From Pseudomonas salomonii (lineage in GTDB: Bacteria > Pseudomonadota > Gammaproteobacteria > Pseudomonadales > Pseudomonadaceae): DNA of 64,000 bases. The stretch is from NCBI RefSeq assembly GCF_900107155.1, contig NZ_FNOX01000002.1, forward strand, positions 496,001 through 560,000, in the 5' to 3' direction. The first letter of the stretch is position 1, and every line of letters begins with the position of its first letter. The notes below the pieces were generated by a model. That model was not told the DNA's origin and ran no database searches. It was given only the letters and a program-made list of their open reading frames with translations. This document shows, piece after piece, positions 8,833-18,012 of the stretch. Made by a program: the position numbers and the translations under genes.

Positions 8833-10818
8833 TCAGATTGTTTCAGAAAATCGACGTTTGAAAAGCAAGCCATCGTCAAAGCTCGGATCAAGCACCAAAC
8901 AAACCTGCTCGGTATCAATCAGATCCGCTGGAGGTGGTGTGGTAGTGGTCACTATGTACTGAAACGGAACACTCATACCGTCCTCAAAAGCCTTCTGCAG
9001 ATGATCGGTTAAAAGCAGGAATCCCTCATACAGCCCGGCGCTCATATCTGCCTCGCGCGGGCAATCGTGGATGACCAAACCGGGAAACGCATTGTCCTCC
9101 CCCGCACCTTCCATAAGACACACAATATCGCCCAATAGAACCTCCAGCACACGGTAGGCTTCACCGCCTCGCATAGATATTCGGAAGGGTCGATTTTCAT
9201 CGCGAGGATCGAATGAGCCGAAGGCATCATTGGAGAGCAGTTCTCTCGTAAATCGATCCATGATTCTGGCTATACGCTTTTCTCGGTTTGATAGTTCTTT
9301 CTGTACTATCGCCAACTGAGTTCGGCCGCTATTTATATCGCGCCCGATGCCTTCAGACTTGGCACAGGACAGATCAATAGCAGTTTGGGAAACTGAGGAG
9401 CCTGCTGACTTTTCCCAACGATCCATCTCTGTAAGCAGTTCTTCTCCTCGACGGGCCTCATGAGATGTTTTATCCCGAACCTCACGAATTTTATTGCGTT
9501 TACCAACCAATTCAGCATCGGTTGCCTTCAAGTCCTGGAATTTAACCTCAAGCTGTTGCTTACGCTGAAATGCAGTTCCTACACGTAATGCAGACTCCTT
9601 CATGGCTCGACTCAGGCTCTTCTTATCACGCTCATCCCGTAGGTTAATTACCTGCAAGCGGCCAATCTCGGCTTGGATATGCTGGCATTGTGCGAATGGA
9701 ATGTTTCCCTCCTTGCAATCTCCTGCAAGTTGAGTAAGCCTCAATAATTTCTCCCCAATTGCCTTATAAGCTGCCTCGTCCCCCACCCTTGCTGCCTCAG
9801 CAAATTCGTACTCCAGGCTTGCCCTGTCGAGCTGAGTCTGGATCTGCGTTACTTCTGTACGCAGCTCAGCCAAACGTAGCTCCGCTTCATCTTGCCGGTC
9901 ATTCCAGTCACCCAACGCTGACGCAGCCTCCTCTGCAGCGTTGCGAACTTGCTTCACCACCGAGTCCGCAAACAAATCCTCTACGCGCAAAGGCAAGCTA
10001 TCCGGCAGATTGCGCCAAGCACGCAAGTCTGACTCGATGCGCCGGCGGATCAATACCGGCTCACGCAACAGCTCTGCCGTTTTCTTCTTGGCAAGCTCAA
10101 GCTCTATTTCTAGCTCAGCCAGACTGCACATCAGTTTTGATTCAGCTTGATCCAGCAATCCCAATACGGCACGCATGATAATGGGTGGATCCTGACGACT
10201 GCGCTGCAAGCCCGTGCCCTCGCCCTCACGCCAGGAGAAAAAGGACTTAAAGCGCGAACCTTGGTCGCGACTTATCCAAGCTAAAAGGTGGCGCCATTCA
10301 ATGGCCTGACTCGTTTCCGGGATTGCAGCTGGCGCAACCTTGGCCATCATCGTGTCGGCAAGTTGCTGCATAAATGTGCGATCAGTGTGATAAGGCTGAT
10401 CGCGCCATAATGCGGTAAATTCGCCGCCTTTCAGAACAATGCCTTCCTTGTGGGTATTGAAATGTCGGAACAGGGTGAATGCTTGGCCCTCTACATGCAG
10501 AACGACTGCAACGCCGCCCGTTGGGAACTCTCCGAACAACTCCTCACGCAGCTCGCTGACAGCCTTGGCTGTATCGCCCAGACACAAGCGCAGTAACAGG
10601 CATAATGAGCTCTTGCCCACTCCATGGCCTGCTGCGCGAGCGCCGTATGCGCTACCCGCTGCTGGCTCCTTGGCCCAAACAATATTAAGGCCCCGCTGAA
10701 AGGTAACGGTGCGAATTACGTGCTCATGACTTGCTTCACGAAACAGAGCCAAACGCTCAAACCACAAGCGCGGACTGCGCCTGACTTCCGTTAACTCCCG
10801 GATCAATGCCTGCACCAT
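8833..10818 (-). CDS. SMC/Rad50-like coiled-coil ATPase (DUF2326-like)
   Basis: This 661-aa protein has a Walker A site (HGVGKSSLC, about 65-73) and a long helical, charged middle (about 215-510) that looks like coiled coil. The C-terminal Walker-B/D-loop-like segment reads GLVIHDCPREADMS. This layout fits SMC/Rad50-like ATPases that hold or scan DNA ends. The Walker B aspartate is present, but the next residue is Cys, not Glu; the glutamate of PREAD may serve instead. It starts 12 bases after the methylase stop with GGGAG four bases upstream. In an operon of helicases and a methylase it could be the sensor or the motor partner of the HNH nuclease. That role is inference. Confidence 0.8.
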   Translation of the reverse strand: MVQALIRELTEVRRSPRLWFERLALFREASHEHVIRTVTFQRGLNIVWAKEPAAGSAYGARAAGHGVGKSSLCLLLRLCLGDTAKAVSELREELFGEFPTGGVAVVLHVEGQAFTLFRHFNTHKEGIVLKGGEFTALWRDQPYHTDRTFMQQLADTMMAKVAPAAIPETSQAIEWRHLLAWISRDQGSRFKSFFSWREGEGTGLQRSRQDPPIIMRAVLGLLDQAESKLMCSLAELEIELELAKKKTAELLREPVLIRRRIESDLRAWRNLPDSLPLRVEDLFADSVVKQVRNAAEEAASALGDWNDRQDEAELRLAELRTEVTQIQTQLDRASLEYEFAEAARVGDEAAYKAIGEKLLRLTQLAGDCKEGNIPFAQCQHIQAEIGRLQVINLRDERDKKSLSRAMKESALRVGTAFQRKQQLEVKFQDLKATDAELVGKRNKIREVRDKTSHEARRGEELLTEMDRWEKSAGSSVSQTAIDLSCAKSEGIGRDINSGRTQLAIVQKELSNREKRIARIMDRFTRELLSNDAFGSFDPRDENRPFRISMRGGEAYRVLEVLLGDIVCLMEGAGEDNAFPGLVIHDCPREADMSAGLYEGFLLLTDHLQKAFEDGMSVPFQYIVTTTTPPPADLIDTEQVCLVLDPSFDDGLLFKRRFSETI

Positions 10819-10830
10819 TTCGCTCCCTGC

Positions 10831-13800
10831 TTAGGCTTGTTTGCTTGATTGTTGGCTGAAATCAGCCTCTTTATCATCTGCACCAAACTGCATCTTCTCG
10901 ATAGCTTTCAACAGGACGCTGGCGATCGAAGTGGCCTGAGTATCGACAATAAGGTGACTCGGAATAGTTTTTCCCTGTAGAGCTACGAGCTGATCTGACT
11001 CTACCCGAACCAACCCGGCGCCTTCGAAATGGCGAATCAAGTCCTGTTGTCGATCTCCCGTCAATTGTGCTGATTCAAACACCCCGATATAACGATTTTG
11101 AAACGCCACCACGATTTCTGCGCTCTTATCCCCAACATACGCCGACAACAACTCGGGACGTGACGCAATAAGCAGGGCATCGCTCAACTGGCGTCGTGAC
11201 AAACGCCCTGCTTGTTGAATCAGCGTGAGCAACAAACCAGCCAAGCAAGCATCTAGCTCATCGCGAACAACGCCACGCTCCGAATAGATTGGATGAGCCC
11301 GCTGTCCAGGTGGCGGCACCAACAGACTGAGATAAGCTTCACCACTGGCTTCCGCTAAGATCATTCGATCGAACTCACGCACAACCAAACGCCGAGTGCG
11401 ATATTCGCCGAACGCTTTAATCTCGTTGTTTTTGAGCACGCGGAAGGTTTCGCTGGGATAGTCTGCCCCCATCACATCCACAGGATCGAGGATGTACCGC
11501 AGCTCTTCACGGGTAATGCTGTAGAGTTTGGCGTAGTACGCGTCGAGCTCGGCGCGCAGTTGGGCGCGGCGGGGTTCGTTCCAAGTGAAAGGCTGGCCAA
11601 CATAGCCGAGGTCTTTCGCCCAGGCGGAAAGTTCGTGGTCAGAATAGGTGAGTTCCAACACCCGAGGAACGATAAAGGCGAGGTCGGCTTCGGTGTAACG
11701 GTCAGGTGGAAGAACCGGGAATTGCTTTAGATAGGAATACGTCAAATGTGTGCCGCCCACTTTGACGCGAGCGCAAAAATCCAGGACCAAAACACTGAAA
11801 TTGGCAAGCAACGCGGCAACTTGCTTCGGCTCTTGCATCGTCCTGAATAAGGGCATGGTGTGCCCCACGCCCACCCGTCCTACTACGCTGGCTATCACCG
11901 TGCGCTCGTCTGTGGCGCGGCAAATATCTCGCCACCCCATTAACCAGCCCTTATCCCAACCTTTGCTTTTCAACCGATCATCTACTTCTTCCGCACTCAC
12001 CCAGTAGCGCGGGGTAACGGTGTAATTCGGGTCGGCTTTTTCAAGCAGGCTCACATCGTGACTGCTGCCGTCGGGCGTGTAAGATGCCCATCGTTTGTCG
12101 AACTGATGGATCATCTTGGCTTCGTACAGCGGCAACAAGCCAGGACCAGGTGCGTCCACAAACAGCTCGCTGTCGCTGGTCATATTGAACAGCCCCTGCG
12201 AGAACGTGATACCCCAAGGATTACCGTTGGGCTGACCTTCGTCGATCAGTACCGGTGCAGTGCGGTAGAGCTTTTTCGTCAGTTCCGCATCGCACTCGCT
12301 GCGGAAAATCGGACAAGTCAGGGTATTAGGGTTAATCAGGCGGAACTCGGCAGGAGTTAGGACGAAGCCGCGGCGCGGGTCGGCTAGTTGGCTGACCTGC
12401 GTGGCAAAGCAGACGAATTCGGCCTGCGGAGCAGCACCCAAGGTGAGAAGGCAGAATTTGTAGCTGCGGTGCACTGAAGGGAACACTGCTTCGCGATTCT
12501 CGATGTCATATAGGCTGACCAGTTGTCGGTTTTGCGTAAGGTGAGCGAAGAAAGCCTTGGTGCTGTCGTCGGTAGCGATACCCGTGGGCACAATAAACCC
12601 AGCACGACCCAGCCCCTGCATAATCTGACTCATCGTTTCCGCAAACAGTGGGTAGGTATTGAGTTTTCCCACCGCAGTCATGGGAAAACGCCCAAATTCA
12701 CGGTAAAAATTGTTGGAAGCCGCAATGCGCTGGCTTTCCACTAAATATTTGTTCCAAAGACGCGGGTCATCCACACGTAGCGCTGCAATCGCGCGCTTGC
12801 GCTTTTCGCCTGCCAGTTGCGCGATGTGAGGAGCACGCGTAGCAAAGAACTCTTCCTCCCCCATTTGCGAAACTTCCCACGGAGGGTTGCCAAGGACGCA
12901 GTCAAATCCGCCGACGGCAAATACTTGCGGAAAAGCCAGCGGCCAGTGCAGCACTTGGGCTTCGCGGCAAACCGCTTGAGCGGCGGCGAGTTGTAGTTGG
13001 TGTTCGGTACTCAGGCTCTCCGTGTGTAACGCCAGATACAGCGTGACACTTGTCGGGATATACGCTTCGTTTGCTGTGCTTTTTGGCAACAGATATGCGC
13101 CAAGCGCAATATCGGCGGCGTGCGCCAATCGGCTGGTTTTTGCCCGCGCCAGAAACTCGTGGTAGGCCGTTTCCTTCCTGGCAATTTGTTGCGTGCTGTC
13201 TTGCGGCAGGGCTTCTATAGCCTGCAGAGCCGTGAGGCCGGCTGCATCGTCAAAACGCAGCGAAGTTTGCTGACCCTTCAAGTCGCGCTCTAGTTGCTTG
13301 AGACCGTTGGCGTTGGTTTTGGCCAGCGCCTTGCACACATCCTTGTCGTCACCAGCCAAAGGCTTGAACGCTTCCTTGGCAATACCAAGCTCCAGAGCAT
13401 TCAGATCAGTCAGTCCCAATAGAGCATCACCGCATTGCAGGTGATGGTCGAGAAAACCTAGGGGACGGCCCTCTTCAAAACCTTCCAACCATAGGGCTGT
13501 CCGCGCTAGCTCGAGCGCCATCTGATTACGGTCCACGCCGAAAATGCAGCGACTGACCACCTCACGCAATGCGTGGCGGTAGTCTTGCGGTTTCACTGCA
13601 CCTTCGGGGTTTTGTAGTTGCGCCAGTTTCTCAGCCAGGCGGCGAGCAGCTGCGAGCAGAAAGTGGCCGCTGCCACAGGCAGGATCAATCACACGAATGG
13701 CCAATAGTGCCTCCACCGGATTGGAGGGATTATCGGTCAGACGTTGCTCAATTACTGGATCGAGTGCGGACTTGATTAGTTCCTGAACCAGCGAGTCTGG

Positions 13801-15210
13801 CGTGTAATAGCTACCGGTGAGCTTGCGAGCATTGCCTGCGGTGCTGCCCTCGCTGGTCAACCCGACAAAACCAAACTGCTTGGCTGGTAGGTCAATTTCC
13901 GGTACCAGTTCCAGTAGGCTTTCGTACACACTACCCAGTTCTTCTGGTCCCATATTGCGGTAGTCCACCGGCGCCAGCGTGCCACCATGATTGGCCCAGC
14001 GCAGGTTTTGCATCACAGTAAGAAGATGAGCGTTACTTAGGCTGGCGACATCAAGCTGAGAGCACTGACTTTCTGCAAATAGGCCGCCCAGCGCGGGCAG
14101 GGCCAGGCGAGGTTCTCCCTCACTTAAACCCTTGAAAACTATGCGGAGGGCTTGCCAGCGGTCATCAAAACGATTGCGGGCGCGACGTTTCAGGCAAAGA
14201 TCACGCAACCGGGCTACAGCGTAACCCTCCGCATAGGCGCGGCGAGCGGCGATGGCCTCCTTATTGTCGTCTGCCGGATGCAGTAGGCCGCGCTCCTCCA
14301 CGCTGAAAAGGAAGATCAGCCGGTAGATTAGTCTCAGCAGTTGCTGGAAATAACCATCCTTGCTGAGCTCGCCGTAGTGCAAAGCGCGACGTAAGGCTTC
14401 GTTGTGGGGGTGTTGCAAAAAACCCTCGCCTAATATGAGTAGAGCCTGGGTGACGCCCAAGCGCAGACCGTCGCGCACACGGGTGCCCTCCTCCTGCCCA
14501 GCTTCGCGCCAGCGCTCCCAGATGCAGCTTTGTGGACCATTGCCGGCACGGCTGGCGTGCAACAGGCGCCAGACGTTGGTGAACTCGGCATAGCGCTGAC
14601 CGGTCAATAGGTCTTGAAGGTCCACTTCAAGAAAGCTGGGGCGGGTGAGTGTAGAGGAACCGCGTAACAGACGGATTTGTTTGCCGTTGCTGACAATTGC
14701 CCAGAGGTGCTCGGAGCTGGCATTAAGCAGTTCCTGTGCGAGCTGGAAAGCGGACTTTTTTCGGCTACCACTGCCGACGATAGCAAAGCGCGCATCGGCA
14801 TCATCCAGGCCCAATGTGTGCGATGCAACGACGATGGGTAGATTCCCAGCGAGTAGTTGCACCGGGTAGTGGCGCTCACCCACGGTGATGCCTTTGACTT
14901 GTGCAAGATTACTGTAGCCAAAGGCATCTCGCAGCAACTCGAGTACCAGGTGTTGCGTGATCTCGGCAGCATCCACATCCGCACGGTCGATTTGCGCAGT
15001 AAAGTGTTTGTATTGGGCGCTGGCAATCTGGAAGGCCCGGCTGTAGTCGTCCTTGAGCTTGAGCCCTTTGGGGATTAGGTAATCAGCTTCAGTTTGCCAT
15101 TTGGCACTGCCAAGGGCGGCTTTTTCCAATTGGTCAGGTAGGAACAGACTACCTTCGAGTTTAAGGGTAGGTAGGTTGAGCGCGGCCTGGGTTTTGCGGA
15201 GCTTTTTCAT
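10831..15210 (-). CDS. Large Eco57I/PglX-like N6-adenine DNA methyltransferase
   Basis: This 1459-aa protein has methylase motif I DPACGSGHFLLAAARRLAE (near 505) and motif IV NPPW (near 773), the N6-adenine type. The N-terminal 450 residues resemble the leading domain of large type IIG-like methylases. The C-terminal 500 residues probably include target recognition (GWRDICRATDERTVIAS, then TYSYLKQFPVLPPDRY). I see no clear PD-(D/E)xK nuclease motif, so restriction would come from partners. It starts 21 bases after the SNF2 helicase stop with AAGGAAA upstream. It probably marks host DNA, as PglX does in BREX or DrmMI in DISARM. The target sequence is unknown. Confidence 0.92.
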   Translation of the reverse strand: MKKLRKTQAALNLPTLKLEGSLFLPDQLEKAALGSAKWQTEADYLIPKGLKLKDDYSRAFQIASAQYKHFTAQIDRADVDAAEITQHLVLELLRDAFGYSNLAQVKGITVGERHYPVQLLAGNLPIVVASHTLGLDDADARFAIVGSGSRKKSAFQLAQELLNASSEHLWAIVSNGKQIRLLRGSSTLTRPSFLEVDLQDLLTGQRYAEFTNVWRLLHASRAGNGPQSCIWERWREAGQEEGTRVRDGLRLGVTQALLILGEGFLQHPHNEALRRALHYGELSKDGYFQQLLRLIYRLIFLFSVEERGLLHPADDNKEAIAARRAYAEGYAVARLRDLCLKRRARNRFDDRWQALRIVFKGLSEGEPRLALPALGGLFAESQCSQLDVASLSNAHLLTVMQNLRWANHGGTLAPVDYRNMGPEELGSVYESLLELVPEIDLPAKQFGFVGLTSEGSTAGNARKLTGSYYTPDSLVQELIKSALDPVIEQRLTDNPSNPVEALLAIRVIDPACGSGHFLLAAARRLAEKLAQLQNPEGAVKPQDYRHALREVVSRCIFGVDRNQMALELARTALWLEGFEEGRPLGFLDHHLQCGDALLGLTDLNALELGIAKEAFKPLAGDDKDVCKALAKTNANGLKQLERDLKGQQTSLRFDDAAGLTALQAIEALPQDSTQQIARKETAYHEFLARAKTSRLAHAADIALGAYLLPKSTANEAYIPTSVTLYLALHTESLSTEHQLQLAAAQAVCREAQVLHWPLAFPQVFAVGGFDCVLGNPPWEVSQMGEEEFFATRAPHIAQLAGEKRKRAIAALRVDDPRLWNKYLVESQRIAASNNFYREFGRFPMTAVGKLNTYPLFAETMSQIMQGLGRAGFIVPTGIATDDSTKAFFAHLTQNRQLVSLYDIENREAVFPSVHRSYKFCLLTLGAAPQAEFVCFATQVSQLADPRRGFVLTPAEFRLINPNTLTCPIFRSECDAELTKKLYRTAPVLIDEGQPNGNPWGITFSQGLFNMTSDSELFVDAPGPGLLPLYEAKMIHQFDKRWASYTPDGSSHDVSLLEKADPNYTVTPRYWVSAEEVDDRLKSKGWDKGWLMGWRDICRATDERTVIASVVGRVGVGHTMPLFRTMQEPKQVAALLANFSVLVLDFCARVKVGGTHLTYSYLKQFPVLPPDRYTEADLAFIVPRVLELTYSDHELSAWAKDLGYVGQPFTWNEPRRAQLRAELDAYYAKLYSITREELRYILDPVDVMGADYPSETFRVLKNNEIKAFGEYRTRRLVVREFDRMILAEASGEAYLSLLVPPPGQRAHPIYSERGVVRDELDACLAGLLLTLIQQAGRLSRRQLSDALLIASRPELLSAYVGDKSAEIVVAFQNRYIGVFESAQLTGDRQQDLIRHFEGAGLVRVESDQLVALQGKTIPSHLIVDTQATSIASVLLKAIEKMQFGADDKEADFSQQSSKQA

Positions 15211-15231
15211 TTTGACTTTCCTTAGGCGCGC

Positions 15232-18012
15232 TTACAGCGAATCGGGTAGCAGTACATACACACCAATCACATCCACCGGTAGACAGGGACTAACGCTGTA
15301 CTGACCGACATCTCGAGCGGCTTCGCGCACGCGACGATGGTCGTCCAACAACGCGTTGGCGCGCTCGGTAGCCAACGTTTCCAATCGCTGCTGGTTGCTG
15401 GCAAGAAAATCAAGCGCGGTGCGGATTTCGCGCTGCATGGTCTCAATGGGTAGGTTGCCACTAGGGGTGCATTGCAGCAGTTGGCTGGCCGACTCATCAT
15501 TCAACCACTGCGGATTACTGCGACCTTTGACGGCCAGTGCCACAGTTTCTTCGGCCATCATCTGGAAGGGCTCGCGGCGGCGCACATAGCCGAGCTGGTG
15601 ACGCAGTCGCAGCAGGTAAATGGTGGTAACCACCTCCACCGCATCAGTGAGAGTAGCAGCGCTGCGGGCGGCAATGGCGTGCTCATTGGAAAGGCTGTCT
15701 TCAAGCAGATACTCAGCCAGTACAGTAACTAGTGGGTGACTGCGGTGTAGCTCGTTAAAATCAATTATCAGCGGTTTACCGATGCCTTCATCGACTAGGC
15801 GCATCTTCAACGCCTCAGGCAAGTGCTGTGGCAGCAATCGTAGGTGATGCGGTTTAAGCATGGGTTCCAACGGGGCATTCAATCGGGCGCAAGCGCTTTG
15901 CACAAAGCGTTGAACGTCGGCCTGGGTGCCGAGAGCCTGCTGCTGCTTTTGCCATTCGGGCAGCACTTCATCAGGACGAATACGGCGCTGGGCAAACACC
16001 GTGCGGTTAGCCTTGGCTTTTTCCAATGCGTCCTGCCATTGGGCTTGCAGCGGCTGCAGCTCGACATTAGCGGCAGCGAACATATCTGGCGTATAGGGCA
16101 CATTGGTGCCGCCGCGCTTCATAAGGGCAGCTTTTACCAGTGCCTGGCTGATGCGCTGCTCGTCTTCTGGCATGGGCACTAATACACCGAGCTCTTTCTG
16201 AATGGCCTCGCCCTTGCGCAGGATGACGTTAATCACAAAGCCATCGACCGGGTTGTCCTGCCCATAGAGCATGGTGCAGCGCACTTCCGCCGCTTGCTGA
16301 CCAAAGCGGTCGACACGGCCCTCACGCTGTTCGTGACGGGTAGGATTCCAAGCCAGGTCGTAGTGGACGACGGCGGTGAACAAGTGCTGCAGATTGATGC
16401 CTTCAGAAAGACAGTCTGTGGCAACCAGAATGCGTTGGTCGCCCTCCTCCATCGCGTCGACCCGTTCGCGACGCTCTTCAGGTGTGTATTCGCCGGTCAC
16501 AGCGTCGATGGTCACCTTGGGGAAGACTTTTTTCAGATGCTCTGCAACATAGTGCGCGGTAGCAATATAGCGACAGAACACCACGGGGTGGTAACCGTCT
16601 TTGACTAGAACCTGCAGATGTTGAATCAAGCTAGAAAGTTTTGGATCGCCAGTTTTACCAGAAAGGCGCTCGGCTTCTTTAATGAGTATTTGCAAGCGAC
16701 TGGGATCTTGGAGCTGGGCTGGTGGCTCCAAGTCGCTGCTTTCCAGGTCGTCAGCTTCGCCATCGTGCAGGCGTCCGTCAGTCAGCAAATCGTCGTATTC
16801 AAGTGCACCGTCAAGTCGAGAGGTTAAGGCTTTGACTGCCGCCGCCGGGGAGGAGGCAACGCAACGCAACAGAGCCAGGGTGGCGTACCAGATCAAGCGC
16901 GCGCTGTCGGATTTTGTCTGCTCAATGCTTTCAGCCAGCTCAAGGCAGTAGCTTTGTACGGCATCGAAAAAGTGGCCCCAGTCACCAGTAAGCTGGTAGG
17001 TGACTTCGGTTTTCATGCGACGCGGAAAACCACGGCCATCGCCGGTTTCTGCCTGCCATTCAGCGATATCCTTGCGGCGACGCTGGACGAAGTGGCGAGC
17101 GAGCTCCTGGCGCAACGGATCAGTGGTGGACATGCGACCTTGCAGGGCAACAAAGCGCGGGTCGAGCAAGGAAAGCAAGTTATAGAATGCGACTTCATCG
17201 CCCGAGTGCGGGGTGGCGGTGAGCAGCAGCAGATGACGACTCTCGTCTTTCACCAGACGCTGCAGCAGCTCAAAACGCAGTTGCTTTCCGGAACCGCTGC
17301 TGGCGCAAGTATGGGCTTCATCGACAATTACACATTCCGGCGCAATGGCGAGGAAGTGTTCGCGGTGACGTTCGCTTTTGATGTAGTCGAGGCTGACCAC
17401 CACCACAGGGTAGTGATCGAACAAGTTAACGCCGTGTGGCAGGTCACGCTCAATGCGGCTGGCGCTACTGGAGGTAAGCGCCACGGCTTGCAGGTTAAAG
17501 CGAGTTTCCAGCTCATTTTGCCATTGTTCAACGAGGTGCGGCGGACAAAGTACGGCAAGGCGGCTGATCTCGCCACGATCCATTAGCTCACGAGCAATCA
17601 AGCCGGCTTCGATAGTTTTTCCGACACCTACGTCATCGGCAATCAGTAAGCGTACGGTCGTCAAGCGCAAGGCCATCAACAATGGTACCAACTGATAACC
17701 ACGCGGCTCGACGGCAATATTGCCAAAGCATCGAAACGGACCACCACCATTGCGAAGCTTTAAACGCAGGGCATCGCGCAACAAAAGAGCGGCCGCATGG
17801 TTGCCAGCCTGCTCTGGCTGCGGCCAGGGGAAGGTAGCTGGTTCGACGGGTTCCAACTCGAGCTCAGGAACCAGGGCGATGGTGTCATCATCTGCACCTC
17901 CCAATGGGCGCAAACGCAGCCAGTCGCGGCGAGAGTCGCTTTGTACTACCCACTCGCGTCCGCGGGCACGAACCAAGTTACCGGGCATGAAGTCGTGTTC
18001 GAGCGTAGTCAT
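15232..18012 (-). CDS. SNF2-family helicase, DrmD-like
   Basis: This 926-aa SF2/SNF2 translocase has motif I IADDVGVGKTIEAGLIAREL (near 125-143), motif II VDEAHTC (near 225) and motif III LLTATPHSG. The C-terminal RecA lobe carries DCLSEGINLQHL and HEQREGRVDRFGQ. It most resembles DrmD of class 1 DISARM and other SNF2 proteins that travel with phage-defence methylases. Its ATG overlaps the stop of the upstream helicase (ATGA, 18009-18012), so the two are translationally coupled. It probably moves along double-stranded DNA using ATP. Assignment to DISARM itself is uncertain because no DrmC-like phospholipase-D gene is present. Confidence 0.92.
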   Translation of the reverse strand: MTTLEHDFMPGNLVRARGREWVVQSDSRRDWLRLRPLGGADDDTIALVPELELEPVEPATFPWPQPEQAGNHAAALLLRDALRLKLRNGGGPFRCFGNIAVEPRGYQLVPLLMALRLTTVRLLIADDVGVGKTIEAGLIARELMDRGEISRLAVLCPPHLVEQWQNELETRFNLQAVALTSSSASRIERDLPHGVNLFDHYPVVVVSLDYIKSERHREHFLAIAPECVIVDEAHTCASSGSGKQLRFELLQRLVKDESRHLLLLTATPHSGDEVAFYNLLSLLDPRFVALQGRMSTTDPLRQELARHFVQRRRKDIAEWQAETGDGRGFPRRMKTEVTYQLTGDWGHFFDAVQSYCLELAESIEQTKSDSARLIWYATLALLRCVASSPAAAVKALTSRLDGALEYDDLLTDGRLHDGEADDLESSDLEPPAQLQDPSRLQILIKEAERLSGKTGDPKLSSLIQHLQVLVKDGYHPVVFCRYIATAHYVAEHLKKVFPKVTIDAVTGEYTPEERRERVDAMEEGDQRILVATDCLSEGINLQHLFTAVVHYDLAWNPTRHEQREGRVDRFGQQAAEVRCTMLYGQDNPVDGFVINVILRKGEAIQKELGVLVPMPEDEQRISQALVKAALMKRGGTNVPYTPDMFAAANVELQPLQAQWQDALEKAKANRTVFAQRRIRPDEVLPEWQKQQQALGTQADVQRFVQSACARLNAPLEPMLKPHHLRLLPQHLPEALKMRLVDEGIGKPLIIDFNELHRSHPLVTVLAEYLLEDSLSNEHAIAARSAATLTDAVEVVTTIYLLRLRHQLGYVRRREPFQMMAEETVALAVKGRSNPQWLNDESASQLLQCTPSGNLPIETMQREIRTALDFLASNQQRLETLATERANALLDDHRRVREAARDVGQYSVSPCLPVDVIGVYVLLPDSL